Assembly (NCBI GenBank): GCA_945910005.1
Contig: OX246748.1
Coordinates: 14,425,368 to 14,489,367 of the forward strand
DNA from: Isoperla grammatica
Taxonomy: Eukaryota; Arthropoda; Insecta; Plecoptera; Perlodidae
Direction of reading: 5' to 3'
Length of the DNA stretch: 64,000 nucleotides
Position numbers and translations under genes: made by a program. Shown here one piece after another: positions 34,204-45,354 of the stretch (position 1 is its first letter; the number at the start of each line of letters is the position of its first letter). The notes beneath the pieces were generated by a model. It worked only from the letters and a program-made list of their open reading frames with translations. It did not search any database and was not told where the DNA came from.

Positions 34204-34390
34204 CCGGCGCAGTTGGCCGAGGTCGATTAGGCGTTGGTCTAGTAAACCGCGGTCTCTGCGTTCCAGGTTCGAATCCTGGCTTGGGCATGGATGTCATGTG
34301 GCGATTTTTCATCCTCACAATCATCCGCTCATCGTCTCGATTAGCCTCGTTGCAAAGATATTGGACGTAAAACCCTAAATATCATCATCA
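34204..34390 (+). mobile_element. B-family tRNA-derived SINE, copy 3 (reference copy)
   Basis: The most intact copy: CCGGCGCAGTTGGCCGAGG, an A-box-like GTCGATTAGGCGTTGG, B box GGTTCGAATCC, a body with TGGATGTCATGTGGCGA, and an ATC-repeat 3' end. TTAATTTATTGATG (34190-34203) and TTAATTGACTGATG (34391-34404) match at 12 of 14 bases and are read as an aged target duplication. Confidence 0.85.
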
Positions 34391-34780
34391 TTAATTGACT
34401 GATGATAACTTATAACTTTATTAATAGAACAACTGATTCGTTTCAGTTTAAAAAGCAAGAGGTAAATAAGTTCGCTAGCATGTTTACCACATAGAATGAA
34501 GTTAAAGTGCAGTATGAAATATCTTACGAGAAATTATATTTGCATTGATGATAAGATTGTTAGAATGTTTACTTTACTTAAAACTTGAAGGCTTGTTTTG
34601 TTTGTATGTTTACTTTACTAGTTGTGTCGGGGAAGTCTTGTGACGTATGACCGCAGTATTATGACAGCAGTGACGTCATAGTGATTACGCCACTGTACGG
34701 ATACACACTTAAACCATATAAGAAGAAAATGTATGTATATATACTATAAATAAATAAAAAATAAAAAAGTTCGAATTCAG
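34391..34780. other. Spacer with one CRE octamer
   Basis: TGACGTCA at 34671, preceded by TGACGTATGA at 34641. No other feature. Confidence 0.4.
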
Positions 34781-34782
34781 AT

Positions 34783-35145
34783 AGTCTATACACACTCAGT
34801 AACAAGACTGATTTTCAGTGGGGGACTTTAATTTAAAGCGACTAAACCAACCCTGTAGGCTCCGAACACCATCGACGAGTGAGCGATAACCAATCAAAGA
34901 TCTATATTTCAAACTCAGTGATTGGACATGCGAACACCTGCGGACAAGTGCCAGAATCAACAAGGCCGATTTAGAACATCTTTGAATTTATTGAGTGCTT
35001 CGTTGCTAGGATGGCTCCAAAGTCACTGTTTACTTATTCCTAAGCCAAGAAGTGATGGAACTGTAACTTTTGCCTGAAGCGGGATTCGAACCCGGGTCCT
35101 TCTGCATTAGAAGCAGGGATGCTAACCACTGGACCAACAAAGCCA
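34783..35145 (-). mobile_element. D-family tRNA-derived SINE, copy 2
   Basis: Colinear with copy 1. On the minus strand the head reads TGGTCCAGTGGTTAGCATCC with an anticodon-like CTGC-TTCTAAT-GCAG arm (CTA in the anticodon position) and B box GGTTCGAATCC. The (AAAT)-type tail is at the left end. Confidence 0.75.
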
Positions 35146-35498
35146 CGTAAACACTCAATGTCCAGCTTAGAGACAGATTATACGTATTAGAATTAATGCA
35201 GTGCGGTTCCAGGGAATCAGATGATCAACTTGTTTATTGTCTGTCCTGGTTGGCCGTACAAGGGAGAAGGTATGTGTACCACTTTCTGCACAGTTTCATC
35301 TCGAAGGTACACACACACATACGTACGTACGGGAAAGACAAATTTTTTAACTTTCTATCGTTTCCATCTTGAGCGGTTTAGTGAGAGATTGCGCGATATA
35401 ACGGGTATCGTATGATCACACGAACATTGTGTCTCATGTTGTGTCTCTGAGACACAGCGTCCGGGGACAGTCTCGGTTGTCGTGAGACATAAGGTATA
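35146..35498. other. Spacer
   Basis: TGTGTCTCTGAGACACAGCG at 35440 and a similar TGTGTCCCTGGGACACAGTG at 35628 are two related palindromes just outside each other. No gene. Confidence 0.4.
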
Positions 35499-35529
35499 TT
35501 CAATTGACCTCGACCAACTGCGCCGGCAT
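35499..35529 (-). mobile_element. B-family SINE head fragment
   Basis: Only the first 26 bases of B remain, inverted (GACCTCGACCAACTGCGCCGG core with one change). Confidence 0.55.
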
Positions 35530-35739
35530 CAATCAATTAATATAGGAAAAATAATGAGTGGTAAAATCGCAAAATCCAACAAATGAAGTAGGCATAATGT
35601 TAAAACAATACAACTTTTCACGCCAACATTGTGTCCCTGGGACACAGTGTCCGGGGGACAGTGTTGGTAGTTCTGAGACATACCTGGTTGATAGTTGGCC
35701 AAGCACTTTTTCCGTGTAACATAGCAACTGCATTCTTAT

Positions 35740-36132
35740 TCTTTATTGGTCAATTTAGTCATAATACTCAGCCCAATACTCGCTGTCTGTTGGTCAATCA
35801 TAATACCAGATGCCTTTGTGATTCTGCAGTAAAAAACTCGTTTCTTATTGGTCAATTAAGTTTTATTACTTGGCATGTGTGATATGGCAGCCGAATACTC
35901 GCTCCCTATTGGTCAATTAGCCATATTGTCTGGCCTGTGTGATATGGCAGCCGAATACTCGCTCCCTATTGGTCAATTAAGCCATATTGTCTGGCCTGTG
36001 TGATATGGCAGCCGAATACTCACTCCCCATTGGTCAATTAAGCCATATTGTTTGGCCTGTGTGATATGGCAGCCGAATACTCGCTCCCTATTGGTCCATT
36101 AAGCCATATTGTCTGGCGTGTGTGATATGGCA
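35740..36132. repeat. 60-61 bp tandem repeat, about 5 copies
   Basis: Unit with GATATGGCAGCCGAATACTC and CTATTGGTCAATTAAGCC. Each unit carries an inverted CCAAT box. The leftmost units (35740-35880) are older and more diverged. Confidence 0.9.
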
Positions 36133-36344
36133 GCTGCAGTATTTTGACCACCTACTCTAGACCTACACCAGCTCGACCGCCCAAATCGAGGGCCCAGAAA
36201 AACTTGCCCTGACGTAGAAAGACGGAGGCCGCCTCGTTGCGAGTCTGTCAACATCAAGTCTAGCTGCGTCCCTCGCGAGCTGTTTGGCTGACCAGTGGTC
36301 AGTAGTTAGTGCATACGTCACAGTCATACACGCGGCAGTCGATG

Positions 36345-36490
36345 TTTCGTATTTGAAATATCGATCTTTGATTGGTTATCGCTCACTCGTCGATGGTGTT
36401 CGGAGCCTACAGGGTTGGTTTAGTCACTTTAAATTAAAGTCCCCCACTGAAAATCAGTTTATAGTTACTGAGTGGGTAGACTTTAAATAT
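36345..36490 (+). mobile_element. D-family SINE, 5'-truncated copy
   Basis: TTGATTGGTTATCGCTCACT, CTACAGGGTTGGTTTAGTCA, CCCCCACTGAAAATCAGTTT, then a (TTTA)n tail at 36497-36531. Opposite orientation to copies 1 and 2. Confidence 0.7.
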
Positions 36491-36689
36491 GAATTTATTT
36501 TTTTATTTATTTATTTATTTATTTATTTATTGGTAATTAGCACTCTGCCGTACCAGAGTGTCTATCATCACACAATATTCAGGCTATTCACTAAAACAAC
36601 ATTTGTTTTTTTAGTAATTAAATGTTCAACATCCCATGCTTTCGCAAAAATGCGCGTTCTTTAGTTTACTTGTTTATCTAAAACGGTCA

Positions 36690-36795
36690 ACCAGAAAAAA
36701 GGCAGTCCACGTCCTCCCATTTCCCTTTCCTCCATTCACCCCCGACGTCATCTGACCTAGTTGTCGAGTTTTTCAACACCGAATAATATTTAAAA
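36690..36795 (+). mobile_element. A-family element, copy 7 (3' part only)
   Basis: GGCAGTCCACGTCCTCCC, CACCCCCGACGTCAT, and the GTTGTCGAG tail; the core is missing. Confidence 0.65.
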
Positions 36796-37575
36796 TTTTC
36801 GAAAACGGTAAAATAACAAATGAAAATGTAGAGGTTATTTAAAAAAGTTGTGTTATTGTTTTAATTAAAAAAGATTACTGTTTATATTAATTTTAAATAA
36901 CAAAATAAGTTTTGTAGTGAGCACGCATGAAAATTGTAATATCTTTTTTGAAACCCTTTACCCCTTTTTATTTTTAGACTCTTCACGTGATTCTCATCAC
37001 AATAATTTAAAATTTCTTCTCAAATCTCAAATCTTCTTTACAAATGTAATGCCAAGATGATAGATGATCATCTATGTATGCATCATGAACTTTGATCTAA
37101 AAAAACAACACATTTTCAGTTGTTGTGTACAGCTGTTATTCTTGAAGATTTTTAAAATCACACAAATGGTCATAGATAATTTTGAAAATTATCCACTTTA
37201 GCATGTTTACCGTCTTTCTTTACACGTTCTTTGGCCCTTTGCATTGAAATAATGCACGTGGCCGCCATATTGTGCACCAATGCGGTTTGTTTACTTTAGA
37301 TTGGCAGTTTATTGTTGAAATGTCTCAGTTGGCATTTGAATGAATCAAGTTCCACACTGTTCTACCACATTGCAATGTTGCTATTACTGTTGTAATGTAA
37401 TGATCATAAACACCCTTCTCTCTTCAACGCTTTTTTAGTTTCTACAAAACAATGGCACTCTTACATTTTCATAAATATCTCTCGTTTCCATCTATGTAAG
37501 TGTAATTGTCTTCTATTGACAGCTCAAATATAAACACATTTTTCTTCTCTTCCATATTTTGTTGGTATTATGACT
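36796..37575. other. AT-rich spacer
   Basis: No gene or repeat family recognised. Confidence 0.4.
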
Positions 37576-37577
37576 GC

Positions 37578-37686
37578 CCGTCAAATATTTAGTCCAGGGC
37601 TAACTTTTTGTCTCCATGGAAAACAACGCATCTGATTGGTGGTTGCCATGGAAAAAACAAGTTAGTTCTGGACTAAATATTGGCGG
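37578..37686. mobile_element. Small hairpin MITE
   Basis: ATATTTAGTCCAGGGCTAAC and GTTAGTTCTGGACTAAATAT pair; CCATGGAAAAC and TTGCCATGG pair inside. Confidence 0.65.
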
Positions 37687-37891
37687 TTGGTTATAAAGAT
37701 CTGTAAACATATTCTTTCAATAGATTGATATAGTTTCGTTGGCCCTCACTGAACTGATGCAACAACTTACGACAAAACTGTTATTATTGTGAGCATGTGT
37801 GTTTGACTAGCAGTCCTGCCACCACAACTATTGGCATAAACCGGGGAGTGTTACCAACTGTTAGATTACACAATTTATTCCAAAACTAGAC

Positions 37892-38130
37892 CCTACCCCA
37901 AGACTTGCTACCTTATCGTGGTTAGCAGGTTTGCATGCTTTGTTGATCCCGAGAGCTATGCCGGCGGAAGCGTATGCTTCTGGTAGGGCCACCCTAGCCG
38001 GACAGGTCGAGGGAGAGAAGCCAGACGAAAGGTAGTCTACATCCTCCCATTACGTCCTACTTGTCACTTGCCCACAAACAACCCCGACGTCAAATGATCA
38101 TTTGTCGAGTACATCGTTGAAAAACAAAAT
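37892..38130 (+). mobile_element. A-family element, copy 8
   Basis: Complete, with the hairpin core intact and a decayed tail (GTACATCGTTGAAAAACAAA). Confidence 0.85.
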
Positions 38131-38204
38131 ATAATTTAAAAAAAACAGTCGGTAAACCCTCTGAGTTTTAAATGTAAACTCGTAGGTGCAACAACAGCAA
38201 TCTG

Positions 38205-38212
38205 TGACGTCA
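38205..38212. promoter_or_regulatory. CRE octamer
   Basis: TGACGTCA outside any recognised TIR element. Confidence 0.5.
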
Positions 38213-38379
38213 TGGGCAGTGATAAGGAGGTCGGTGATGTAAGATATGTCCACCAGATGTTGAGGAAGATGTCTCGGCTAGTTTAGTGTCCTGATGCTCG
38301 CGATGTTGTCACAGCCAACGAAACAGAGTTTACAACTTGCGAGAAGAGCTTAGCCGAGGTGGCCTTATATAGGAGCCCG

Positions 38380-38655
38380 GTACAAGTAGGCTGGCAAGTA
38401 CGTGACGAGCCTAGCTAGCATGCTGGGCATACGCGCATACACACACACGCACACGCGCACACACGCACAGTAGGCTGGCGTGTACTTGACGAGCCTAGCT
38501 AGCATGCTCAGCATACGTGCATACACGCATACACGCATACACGCACATACACGCACACGCGCACACACGCACAGTAGGCTGGCAAGTACGTGACGAGCCT
38601 AGCTAGTAGCCTGGGCATACGCGCATTCACGCGCACACGCACGCACGCACGCACG
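38380..38655. repeat. Tandem repeat with embedded (CACG)-type microsatellite, 3 copies
   Basis: AGTAGGCTGGCAAGTACGTG and ACGAGCCTAGCTAGCATGCT are repeated about 82-105 bases apart, each followed by a variable ACACGCAC run. Confidence 0.85.
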
Positions 38656-38828
38656 CACGCTCACCTAATCGCAAACTGTTTATGATCGTGTAAGTCCGCC
38701 GACCTTCGTCAACATTAACGAGTAATTATCGCCGCAAAAAACTGAAAGAATGCATCTCACCTAGAATCAAATCACAACATGCAGTGAGTTGGCCCCGGGC
38801 GGAGCAGCGCCTTCTGGACCTCCCGCAA

Positions 38829-38898
38829 GCAGTGTATCGCAGGCAGTGTATCGCAAGCAGTGTATCGCAGGCAGTGTATCGCAGGCAGTGTATCGCTA
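38829..38898. repeat. 14 bp tandem repeat, 5 copies
   Basis: CAGTGTATCGCAGG with one-base variants. Confidence 0.9.
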
Positions 38899-39099
38899 GG
38901 GCCGTGACTGTGTGGCCTACCGCCCTCCAAGGTCTACTTGGTCTCCGCCTAGCTGAGGCTCGTCGAACGACCAAGACTCGACGAATCCCCGCTAGGCGGA
39001 GATCATAGAGGCATGAAACGAAATTAATCGAAAGATATTGGTGAGGCGTTGCCTTACAAAATATATAGAAGTTAGTCTTCTACAAACGTTTGAGAACCG

Positions 39100-39384
39100 C
39101 TGTTCTGGACCTCCCGCAAGGTAGCGTCTCACAACAATGACGTCACCTTTTATTTCAAACACTTTTAGTGACGGTCAACTGACGAGTATATAGCACAATT
39201 GACCGGAGCTAATTGAGTTGCATTGTTCGCTCCGCTCGCCCTTGCAATGACAGCGAGCCCAGCTTGTTAGTGGCCGGCCGTGTGATGTGAGGTGCGCCAC
39301 TGCGGTAGGCCCGGTGTAAGATGACCAGCTGACCAGTCAGGCAGTGGTCAGCTGGCTACTGGAGCGAGGTAAACATTGCCACCG
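39100..39384. other. Spacer with one CRE octamer and binding-site-like words
   Basis: TGACGTCA at 39138, then GAGCTAATTGAG and CATTGTTC, in mid-GC repeat-free DNA. Weak enhancer-like look only. Confidence 0.25.
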
Positions 39385-39935
39385 TTCGTATTTGAGGACG
39401 AAGATGAGGACGAAGGTGTCAGTGAAGACGGAGAGGAAGTTAACGCCAAAGAAAAATAAGAAGAAGATGACGGAGAACCAAAAGATAAATTCGATAAATT
39501 TGCGTTTATAGTCTATACCTATTGAGTTACGAGAACTGATTTTCAGTGAAGTGACATTAATTATACAATTTATGTGCTTAGTTTCTATCCAAAGCTCCAA
39601 AGTCATCGTTTACGGTTTACATTCACACGAATATCATACTGATGGATTCAAGTCAAGTTCCAAAGTTAAAAAATACGTCAGCCCGAACAGGAAATTGAAC
39701 CCTGGATCTTCTGAATTGGAATTAGGAATACACCTACTAGACTCACGAGCTGCGCAAAACGTCTCACATGAGGACGAAGGACGAAGATAGATGAGGCGAC
39801 GACGAAGGTGACGATGAAGACGAAAAGGAAGACAAAGAAAAAGACGAGACACGAAGACAGAAAGAGGACGAAGAGGAAACGAGGACTAAGACAAAGACGT
39901 CGATGAAGACAGAAAACGACGGAGAACAAACTGTT
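39385..39935. repeat. Purine-rich GACGAAG tract split by a D-like insertion
   Basis: 39385-39480 and 39770-39935 are both degenerate (GAGGACGAAG)-type purine runs. Between them (about 39518-39765) lies a D-like element with ACTGATTTTCAGTGAAGTGA at its left and an inverted decayed B box (GGGTTCAATTTCC) at its right. Confidence 0.55.
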
Positions 39936-40248
39936 CAATTCGATTGCCCTTGATGCCCGCACTAGATCGCCAGGAGTAGGCCACACTCCACACACGTACA
40001 GCCCAAACAAAGGACGGTGTGGCTAGCATCTGTCTGTCGGAACCTCATCAGCGATACGACCAGTCGACCACCCGGTGAGTTTCCGAACTCACTGGTCGCT
40101 GACGTGCGTAAGTCCGCTGCACGCGTAGCCTGATTATCTGGCCGGGCGGATCAATGTAATTAGATGGTAGAGTAAATAAATAACGGAGGAGATTGTGAGT
40201 GGAGGGCCGGAGGGCTGGCGTGGCTAGACACAGCTGGCCGCGCCTGCG

Positions 40249-40850
40249 CACAGTAGGTACGGAGCAACAGGTACCGAGCATCTGTCAGAGCCAATTGGCC
40301 GAAATCTTAACTAGCCGAACGCTCAAAACTATGAAAAGGTCGCTAAGCTGATCGCTTGGGCTAAAGTGTCAACTTTCAGGACTTTGCACTGCGTAGTTCG
40401 CAAAGTAGGTACAGAGCAACAGGTACCGAGCATCTGTCAGAGCCAATTGGCCGAAATCTTAACTAGCCGAACGCTCAAAACCATGAAAAGATCGCTAAAC
40501 TGATCGCTTGGACTAAAGTGTCAACTTTCAGGACTTTGCTTTGCGTAGTGCCCAAAGTAGGTAAAGAGCAACAGGTCTCTTTGTGGAGATGGCAAGTGGC
40601 AAGTGGCCGAAATCCCAAGCCGCCGAACTCTCAATCTGGTGCAAGTATCAAAAGGTCGCTAAACTAGCCTCAATTTGCGCAACTTGGACTCTATACTGCG
40701 TGATGCGCACAGTAGGTACGGAGCATCTGTCGGAGCCAATTTTCCGAAATCTCAACTTGACGAACGCTCAACATGATCCAAGTATCAACAAACCCACTAT
40801 AAGAAAGAAGTTTCAATATACCAAACTCTCCATAGGTTAAAGTGTCAACT
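40249..40850. repeat. 151-155 bp tandem repeat, about 4 copies
   Basis: GTAGGTACGGAGCAACAGGT, CCGAAATCTTAACTAGCCGA and CTAAAGTGTCAACTTTCAGG recur at about 40249, 40399, 40551 and 40706. The last units are more diverged. Confidence 0.85.
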
Positions 40851-40852
40851 GA

Positions 40853-41045
40853 TCGAAGCCTGAACTCTCAGATGTCTCAACAGACAAACTCACAAGTCTC
40901 AACAGACAAACTCTCAAAAGTCTCAACAGATAAACTCCCACCAGATGTCTCAACAGACAAACTCTTAGATGTCTCAACACACAAACTTTCAGTCTCAACA
41001 GACGAACTCTCAGAATCCTCAACAGACAAACTCTTCACAGACTGA
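40853..41045. repeat. Degenerate 18-27 bp tandem repeat
   Basis: TCTCAACAGACAAACTCTCA repeats about eight times with spacing changes. Confidence 0.8.
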
Positions 41046-41119
41046 ATCTCAAAAAGTTATATAATCTCTAGTGGTCTTAGTTTTAACTGATCGAAGCATC
41101 AACAGGAGATACTTTTGGT

Positions 41120-41454
41120 CAGTGGCGTAACTCCCTATAGTGCAAAGGTAGGCTATGTGGCACTTACGGGCCCCGCGAACTAGGGGCAACCTCGAGAACC
41201 ACCGATTTGTAATGTGTGTGTAAGAATCTATTCACAAATTTCTCAGATCTCTCAGATTCAGAATACCAACAAATACAATCTTAACTTACACACTTAAAAG
41301 AGAACGTAATAAACGTAAGTAATCTGGTGCCAAAAATAATTAATTACTGTTGTACTATTCTTAGAGCACTACATTTTAGTTTTCAACCCTTAAAAAGTGG
41401 GGGCCAAAAAATTCCGCTTGCATACGGGGTCCGTCATTTTGAGTTACGCCACTG
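41120..41454. mobile_element. hAT-type MITE with 8 bp target duplication
   Basis: Perfect 14-base termini CAGTGGCGTAACTC / GAGTTACGCCACTG, the CAGTGGCG start being typical of many hAT elements. It is flanked by exact CTTTTGGT at 41112-41119 and 41455-41462, and 8-base duplications are the hallmark of hAT. 335 bases with no transposase frame, so nonautonomous. The exact duplication suggests a fairly recent insertion. Confidence 0.92.
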
Positions 41455-41462
41455 CTTTTGGT

Positions 41463-42361
41463 TGTCTGTTTACAAACAAGTGCAATGTCGTCCAATCTGC
41501 ACAAAGCTAGACGATGCGCGCTCTACGTTAGTACTCCTTAGCTTTAGGGACAAGTTTGCCCGCTAGGAAGCGTATCCAAGCTCTGCGATCGCGACGAGAG
41601 TGTTTTTCCAAATAAATATAAATTTGAATTACCTGTGCATTAGTCCACTTTTGCTGCCATACCAGAATGCCTGCACTATCTTTTCGACGCATTGAGTATG
41701 AAGTGTGTAGACTGTAGACTGTCAGTAAGTGTCTATACATTATCTATTGACTACTTACTTCACACATGTACGATCTAGAATTTATGATAATTTGTAATTG
41801 TGCCTATTTTGTTTCATTTGCTGTCCGATAAATCACGGGAATCACTTAGTCTGGTTGCAACAGCCGCCAAGCAAGGACACTAGCGACGCAAATGCAACTG
41901 TGCAGTGGGTTGCATTGCATCCACTGGTCAACTGATTGACACGGGGTCACCGCGTACTCTTCTCTTACTCTCTTACTCTTCTCTTCTCTTCTCTTACTCT
42001 TCTAGCTACAGAGTTATTTATGTTAATGCAGGCCGAGTGATGGAGAAAATTGTTAAAAATGGAAGTTAAATTGAAGCGACGTTCATGTAAATGGCGAGGT
42101 TGGTTTTTAGACGTGATACATCATGTATGGATATGAAAGAGAAGAGGCTGTGTACGAACAGATTGGCGTAGAAGGTTTTCAGTAGTCTGATCGCAAGGAC
42201 AAGGGTTTCTTACTGATGAGAGAACAGCGCGGTGTAGTCAATATATTTTATTTCTTCTTTTGCAATTGATCAACGAACGTATGTTTTTAAATGATTGAAA
42301 ACATTCTTTTCTTATACACTTTGTTGCACATAGATTATTTATTTAGAATTTAGAATGTGTT
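41463..42361. other. Spacer with a CTCTT microsatellite
   Basis: CTCTTACTCTT-type pyrimidine run at 41958-42003. No gene recognised. Confidence 0.45.
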
Positions 42362-42363
42362 CC

Positions 42364-42615
42364 TGCTCAGGGACTGCTACCTTATCGTGGTGGGCAAGTT
42401 TGTGCGTGCTTTGTTGATCTCGAGAGCTATGCCGGCGGAAGCGTATGCTTCTGGTAGGGCCACCCTAGCCGGACAGATCGAGGAGGAGAAACTATACACA
42501 AAATGCAGTCCACGTCTTCCCCTTTACGCTCTACTTGTCCCTTTCCTCCAAACACCCCCGCGACGTCATATGATCATAGTTGTCGAGTACGTCGTTAAAC
42601 AAGAAACAATCAAAA
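42364..42615 (+). mobile_element. A-family element, copy 9
   Basis: Complete, CTGCTCAGGGACTGCTACC to GTACGTCGTTAAACAAGAAA; core intact. Confidence 0.87.
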
Positions 42616-43023
42616 CTAAATTGTTCTTACTTTCGTCAGCTGATTGGTCTGAAATTGTTCCACACGTGCAAAGAAATAACAAAGAAACAATCATTGAATG
42701 AAAACAGTGAATCAAAAATAATACTTTGCTAGTGTTGTTTGATATTATTGCAAAGTTGTTTATATTTATATTTCCTGGTTGCAGGAAAGGGATCTGCAAA
42801 ATATCAGATGAAGCGATGAGTATGTTTCTGAGAAAAGAAAACTAACTCTGGATTACATTCTGTGCATGACTAACAGTTAAAAATACACCTCTGACCGGGA
42901 CTCGAGCCTGGTCCCTAAGTGTTATTCTTTCCTGTTAAGTATTTAGCCAAGGACCCGAGCTCTAACCCCAGCCCAACTACAGACGACTCGGACTCGAACC
43001 CTGGTCCCCACGTTCACCCGATA

Positions 43024-43222
43024 AGCCCTATGTCGGCGGAAGCGTATGCTTCTGGTAGGGCCATCCTAGCCGGACAGGTCGAGGTGGAGAAGCCGGACGA
43101 AATGCAGTCCACGTCGTCCCCATTCTCTGCCATTTACGTCCTACTTGTTCCTTTTCTCCAGTCACCCCCCACGTCATATTACCTAGTTTTCGAGTAAGTC
43201 GTTAAGGACCAAATAATAATAA
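43024..43222 (+). mobile_element. A-family element, copy 10
   Basis: Starts near the core (CCTATGTCGGCGGAAGCG), so the 5' hairpin is lost. The tail GTCGTTAAGGACCAAATAAT runs directly into AAT triplets. Confidence 0.8.
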
Positions 43223-43236
43223 TAATAATAATAATA

Positions 43237-43299
<63 letters not shown>

Positions 43300-43352
43300 T
43301 ATTATTATAATTATAATAATAATATAATAATAATTATAATAATAATTATAGT
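43213..43352. repeat. (AAT)n microsatellite
   Basis: Begins at the AATAAT tail of the A copy; later units switch to ATT/TAT forms. Confidence 0.93.
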
Positions 43353-43359
43353 AATAATT

Positions 43360-43758
43360 ATAATAAAAATAACAAAAACCCAAGACCCCGAGCTCTAACC
43401 CCAGTCAAGAACCCGAGCAAAGTTCTGTATCCCCGTTACATCAGCCTGTCTATATTGTCCCGAAGCTATGTTCGCCGAACTTCCCAACTTTCTGTTTTTA
43501 TGGGGTCGCGCTTAGACAAGCGACTGATAATGCCGAGCGTACGTTCCACAATCGCCGGAGGAAAGCGCCAATAAAAGGAAAATACGCCGGGTTGAGTGAG
43601 TCAGCAGTTTCCACTTTCCACCGGATTAGGTTCGTATTTTATGTAGCGGGTCCGGTCGGCTTTTTGCGGCGGGTCCATCGGCAGACGATAACTTATTGCG
43701 CCACTACTTGGCTTTCACATTCGGCTGCAGACGTTTTACAGATGTATTGGTCAACCAA
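43360..43758. other. Spacer of mixed composition
   Basis: GCGCCAATAAAAGG near 43566 and TTGAGTGAGTCAGC near 43593 stand out, with no ORF of note. Confidence 0.35.
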
Positions 43759-43759
43759 T

Positions 43760-43920
43760 CAGAGTGGTTCCACAGCAACCTTGAGCATGCTGACGTCATA
43801 GATGAGTGATTCATAGCCAATCAGCGGAAGGCTTGTTCCAATACTAACGTTTGGTTGGCCAATACCTCACAGATCTATGACGTCAACATCCACAAGGTTG
43901 CTGTGGAACGACTTTAGTCA
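43760..43920. mobile_element. F-family hairpin MITE, copy 2
   Basis: GTTCCACAGCAACCTTG and CAAGGTTGCTGTGGAAC ends. TGACGTCA at 43791 and 43878 and CCAATCAGCGG inside, in the same positions as copy 1. Confidence 0.8.
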
Positions 43921-44349
43921 AGCGAATAATAGGATTGTTATAAATATTTAACTTCTTGTAATTGTAAAAAGGGTTACAAGAAAGGAAGCGTAACACTAAC
44001 GATTAAGAGGACAAGGACGTGTATAGGTGAAAGCCTGGAAAACGTCTAAAAATTCGTGTTAGCAATGAAAATAAAAATGAAAAAATGTAGTCCAGAAGTG
44101 TAATTTTACAGAAGTGCATTTTTACAGGTTGTTTGTGTTTTTTTATACGGAAGTAATTTTTTGTATAATTAAAAAATGTGTAAATTGATTTTTAACATGC
44201 TTGTCACAAATGTACCTACACCAATACGTGTGGCATTCTTGTACAAGAAGGTATAAATATTTATATAATAATCCTAGTATTTGTTTAAGTGTAATTAGTT
44301 GACTACAGTTGTCCAAACTACTGCCGAGCGTTCTGGATGTTGACGCACA

Positions 44350-44510
44350 GTCAACAGTGTCACGCACAGTCAACAGTGTCAAGTCAAGTACAAGATTGTT
44401 GCTATGGAATTGTTTTAATTTTATTACATGCTATTTTCCATAAGACAAACAAACTCCCTAGCAACCATAAACGTAAGTACATACTTGACTCGACTGTGCA
44501 TCGCGCCCTT
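44350..44510. mobile_element. J-family TIR element, copy 1
   Basis: GTCAAGTCAAGTAC at the left and GTACATACTTGACTCGACTG at the right; inside TTGTTGCTATGGAATTGTTT and CCTAGCAACCATAAACG. Matches 50518-50655. The left end is locally duplicated (CACGCACAGTCAACAGTGTC twice). Confidence 0.65.
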
Positions 44511-45350
44511 ATAGTGTTCAGTAATTAGTGTCGGTTTAGTGTTTACTGTGTAACTAACAGTTAACTGTTAAGCCTCCGAAATAGATTAACAGTTAACTGT
44601 ATTTGTTTCCAACCAATATTTGATAATTTTCTCATTCAGTCTGTGGTAACAAAACATTTTGAAAGCTTAACTATATAATAATAGTATCAGTTCGGTAGTT
44701 TTTCTTTTTATAAATCCAAAATTTAGTCATCAAATACAAATAATGTTTAAAATAAATTAATACACTAATCAAACAGAATCCAAATGGTTTTTAGTGCTGG
44801 ACACTGGACAGCAATCATGCAATGGTCCCCATGATGCTGTATGCTGTACAGCAACTATGCAACACATAATTCAAATGGTTCCCTCTACTGTACATCAAAC
44901 ATGCAACACAATCCAAACGATCTCAGTTTGTCCGTAAAGTCACCAAACATGACTATTCAACTGGTGGATCTACTGATAACACATAGGCGCCACACATACC
45001 GGTATTAACATCGTTATCAGTTCATATTATTTCGAAGATAGAATATTTCGCGGACCCACTTCACGAAACTTAGGCGCCACCTAGTCGAGATCCGACATTT
45101 CAAGGCGTGAATATTTCGCGATATTTCGTGGCAAGTATATTTCGCTGCCGGCTCCCAAGTGCACACGGCTGTAAGGCACAGGTACGCACCCACACTTGCA
45201 CCGTGTGTGTATGTGTGTGTTGGAGACAGAGATTACGCGTTACAAGACTAATTATAGAGATAAGATAAAGTTCGCGGTTATCAAACATTGTTGCATTTTG
45301 TTTGGTTTCCTCGATCGGCCTCGCATCCATCGTAATACACACATGTCGCT
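44511..45350. other. AT-rich spacer
   Basis: Two related words around 44800-44880 (GCTGTACAGCAACTATGCAA-like) suggest a short old duplication. ATATTTCGCG recurs at 45045-45140. Confidence 0.4.
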
Positions 45351-45354
45351 GCTG

